A DNA stretch of 64,000 nucleotides from positions 62,001 through 126,000 of the forward strand of contig NZ_JAGGKA010000012.1 of NCBI RefSeq assembly GCF_017873215.1. The letters are read 5' to 3'. The notes under the pieces were generated by a model. The model ran no database searches, was not told the DNA's origin, and worked only from the letters and a program-made list of their open reading frames with translations. Made by a program: the position numbers and the translations under genes. Positions 62,641 through 64,000 of this stretch are shown here, one piece after another; the stretch's first letter is position 1, and each line of letters opens with the position of its first letter. The stretch comes from Clostridium tetanomorphum (GTDB taxonomy: Bacteria > Bacillota > Clostridia > Clostridiales > Clostridiaceae).

Positions 62641-63282
62641 ATGGATAGCAATGTTTTATGGTATATAAAGAATCGAGTTGATAGGACTATAGATAATTTA
62701 AGGAAACATAATATGGAAGGTTTCTTTGTTAAAGATAATGATAAATTGGTAGAACTTTTAAAAGAACTCATTGCTGAGAAATCTGTAATTGGTATAGGTG
62801 ATTCTATGACACTATTTGAAACAGGAGTAATAGATTTTCTTCGTAAAGGTAAGTATACTTTTTTAGACAAATATAAGGATGGAATTACAAGTGAAGGAAA
62901 AAAACAAATTTATATTAAAAATTTTTCTGCAGATACTTTTATGTGTAGTACAAATGCTTTAACGGAAAGTGGCGAACTTTATAATATTGATGGTAATGGA
63001 AGTAGAGTTGCTCCTATGATATATGGGCCCAAACAGGTTATTTTAGTATGTGGAATTAATAAGATTGTTAAGGATATAGATGAAGCGGAAAAGAGAGTAA
63101 GAAACTATTCTGCACCAATTGATGCAAAAAGGTTAAACAAAAATACTCCTTGTACCAATTTAGGCTATTGCATAGATTGTAAAAGTCCAAATAGAATTTG
63201 TAATGACTTTGTAGTTATTAGAGGACAGTTTATTAAGGGAAGAATAAAAGTAATTATTGTTGGGAAACAGTTAGGATACTGA
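62641..63282 (+). CDS. LUD-domain protein (lactate utilisation LutC-like)
   Basis: 213 residues. KSVIGIGDSMTLFETGVIDFL and DTFMCSTNALTESGELYNIDGNGSRVAPM are the conserved parts of the LUD (DUF162) fold, and CTNLGYCIDCKSPNRIC provides four Cys near the C-terminus, seen in the clostridial branch. LutC-type proteins take part in oxidising lactate with LutA and LutB, but those are not next door. A role in thiol or redox metabolism is equally possible. Confidence 0.85.
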   Translation: MDSNVLWYIKNRVDRTIDNLRKHNMEGFFVKDNDKLVELLKELIAEKSVIGIGDSMTLFETGVIDFLRKGKYTFLDKYKDGITSEGKKQIYIKNFSADTFMCSTNALTESGELYNIDGNGSRVAPMIYGPKQVILVCGINKIVKDIDEAEKRVRNYSAPIDAKRLNKNTPCTNLGYCIDCKSPNRICNDFVVIRGQFIKGRIKVIIVGKQLGY

Positions 63283-63352
63283 TAAATTTACATTATTTTA
63301 TATACATGGACATACAATGAATTCAATAAATATTTTATTAGAATATAAAAAT

Positions 63353-63396
63353 AAAAGCTTTGAATAGTTTTATAAGACTATTCAAAGCTTTTTTAT
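63353..63396 (+). terminator. Terminator of the LUD gene
   Basis: AAAAGCTTTGAATAGT and ACTATTCAAAGCTTTTTT pair around seven bases, with the T run included. Confidence 0.88.
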
Positions 63397-63532
63397 AATA
63401 GTAAATTTTTTATTTCATATTGACAAAGATAAAAACAAATTATAAAATATATAAAGTCGATAAATTACATTATATCATAATTATATTAAAATATCAATAT
63501 GTTTTTGAAAATAATTTTAGGAGGGAATATAA

Positions 63533-64000
63533 TGAAGGATAACAAGGCAAGTATCACAGTTCTAATAACCGCTTTTGGCAGGGGGCATAGGCTTTGTTGC
63601 TCCAGATAAAGCGAAAACTTGCAAGGATAAAGAAGCTGCTTTAAGAATAGTTGTTCAAAATCAAATAGCTCCTATTTCTTTATCACGTAGTAGGTACACA
63701 GAAGATATGTTAAAACTTGCTGTAAGACTTGGTGTAAAGCAATATATTATTTTAGGAGCGGGATTTGATACTTTTGCATTTCGAAACAAGGAGTTATTAG
63801 ATCATATTGATGTGTTTGAATTAGATCATCCTGCCACCCAAGAATTAAAATTAAAACGAATTAAAATGGCTGGATGGGAAGTACCTAAAAATTTGCATTT
63901 TATACCTATTGATTTTTCAAAAGGTAACTTTATAGAACAAATGAAAAAATCAACTTTTGATAAAAATAAATTAAGCTTCTATAGTTGGCTTGGTGTAACT
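63533..64000 (+). pseudogene. Frameshifted SAM methyltransferase (TIGR00027/LCMT-like), 3' end outside window
   Basis: ATG behind GGAGGG opens MKDNKASITVLITAFGRG and then changes frame to a stop. From about 63585 another frame reads GIGFVAPDKAKTCKDKEAAL, then SRSRYTEDMLKLAVRLGVKQ and YIILGAGFDTFAFRN, motif I of TIGR00027 methyltransferases, through FELDHPATQ to the window end. Residues expected in between are partly missing, so a short deletion and shift damaged the N-terminal region. The frame remains open at 64000. Confidence 0.65.

Overview
The window is AT-rich, uses strong purine-rich ribosome binding sites, and carries clostridial hallmarks: cobalamin, SAM and T-box leader RNAs, many chemoreceptors, ArsR/MerR/BlaI regulators, and four-helix copper-protein and DUF134 families. 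It looks like a chromosomal segment of a motile anaerobic Clostridium (sensu stricto or a close relative). The species cannot be fixed from the sequence alone. Decayed genes, one intact IS1202-like element and several small dispersed repeats show a genome that is still being rearranged.

Layout. 1-9 kb: the end of a chemoreceptor gene, a cobalamin-riboswitch operon for corrinoid uptake (binding protein, permease, ATPase, CGGC protein), a short soluble chemoreceptor, a secreted NlpC/CHAP-like protein and a Cache chemoreceptor. 9.0-9.3 kb: tRNA-Gln and tRNA-Lys. 9.4-14.1 kb: a DUF4177 protein, then an OmpR-type regulator and sensor kinase with a LanFEG/Bcr-type ABC exporter. 14.1-19.9 kb: a small palindromic repeat, a methyltransferase, a HemN-like radical SAM enzyme, a truncated radical SAM gene, a six-helix chemoreceptor and a hydrolase. 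19.9-21.5 kb: an IS1202/ISNCY-type element flanked by 26-bp direct repeats. 21.5-26.5 kb: an isoleucine T-box with brnQ, then a SAM-riboswitch methionine operon in which homoserine dehydrogenase has decayed while metY and metA remain intact. 27-34.4 kb: endonuclease V, a pseudogene, a glycolipid-type glycosyltransferase, a P-type ATPase, a chemoreceptor and a DUF134 protein.

34.5-39.3 kb is the most unusual region. A CheY-like protein is followed by a promoter-bearing 144-bp segment bounded by 19-bp inverted repeats. Then come a c-di-GMP phosphodiesterase gene (degenerate GGDEF, intact EAL), a chemoreceptor and, convergently, a 199-aa FimB-sized tyrosine recombinase. The recombinase promoter carries a near-copy of the same promoter-plus-palindrome. 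This layout suggests a phase-variable c-di-GMP/chemotaxis switch, or else a shared repressor.

39.4-49.9 kb: an unassigned membrane protein, an arsR-permease-thioredoxin operon, a Cys/His-rich small protein next to a second ArsR, a nucleotidyltransferase, a MerR regulator, a GNAT pseudogene, and a BlaI/BlaR1-like pair that appears to control a subtilisin-like protease. 50.1-56.9 kb: a second cobalamin riboswitch in front of a Nik/Opp-type metal or peptide ABC transporter with an embedded methyltransferase. 57-64 kb: a SUKH protein, an IS3 relic, small hypothetical proteins, GNAT and MerR proteins, a cytosolic copper-storage-like protein, a YjgB-like lipoprotein, a LUD protein and a frameshifted methyltransferase running off the end.

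Three themes recur: corrinoid/cobalt supply (two B12 riboswitch operons), taxis and c-di-GMP signalling (six chemoreceptors, a CheY-like protein and an EAL enzyme), and envelope or metal stress sensing (LanFEG, BlaR1, ArsR, MerR, copper storage).
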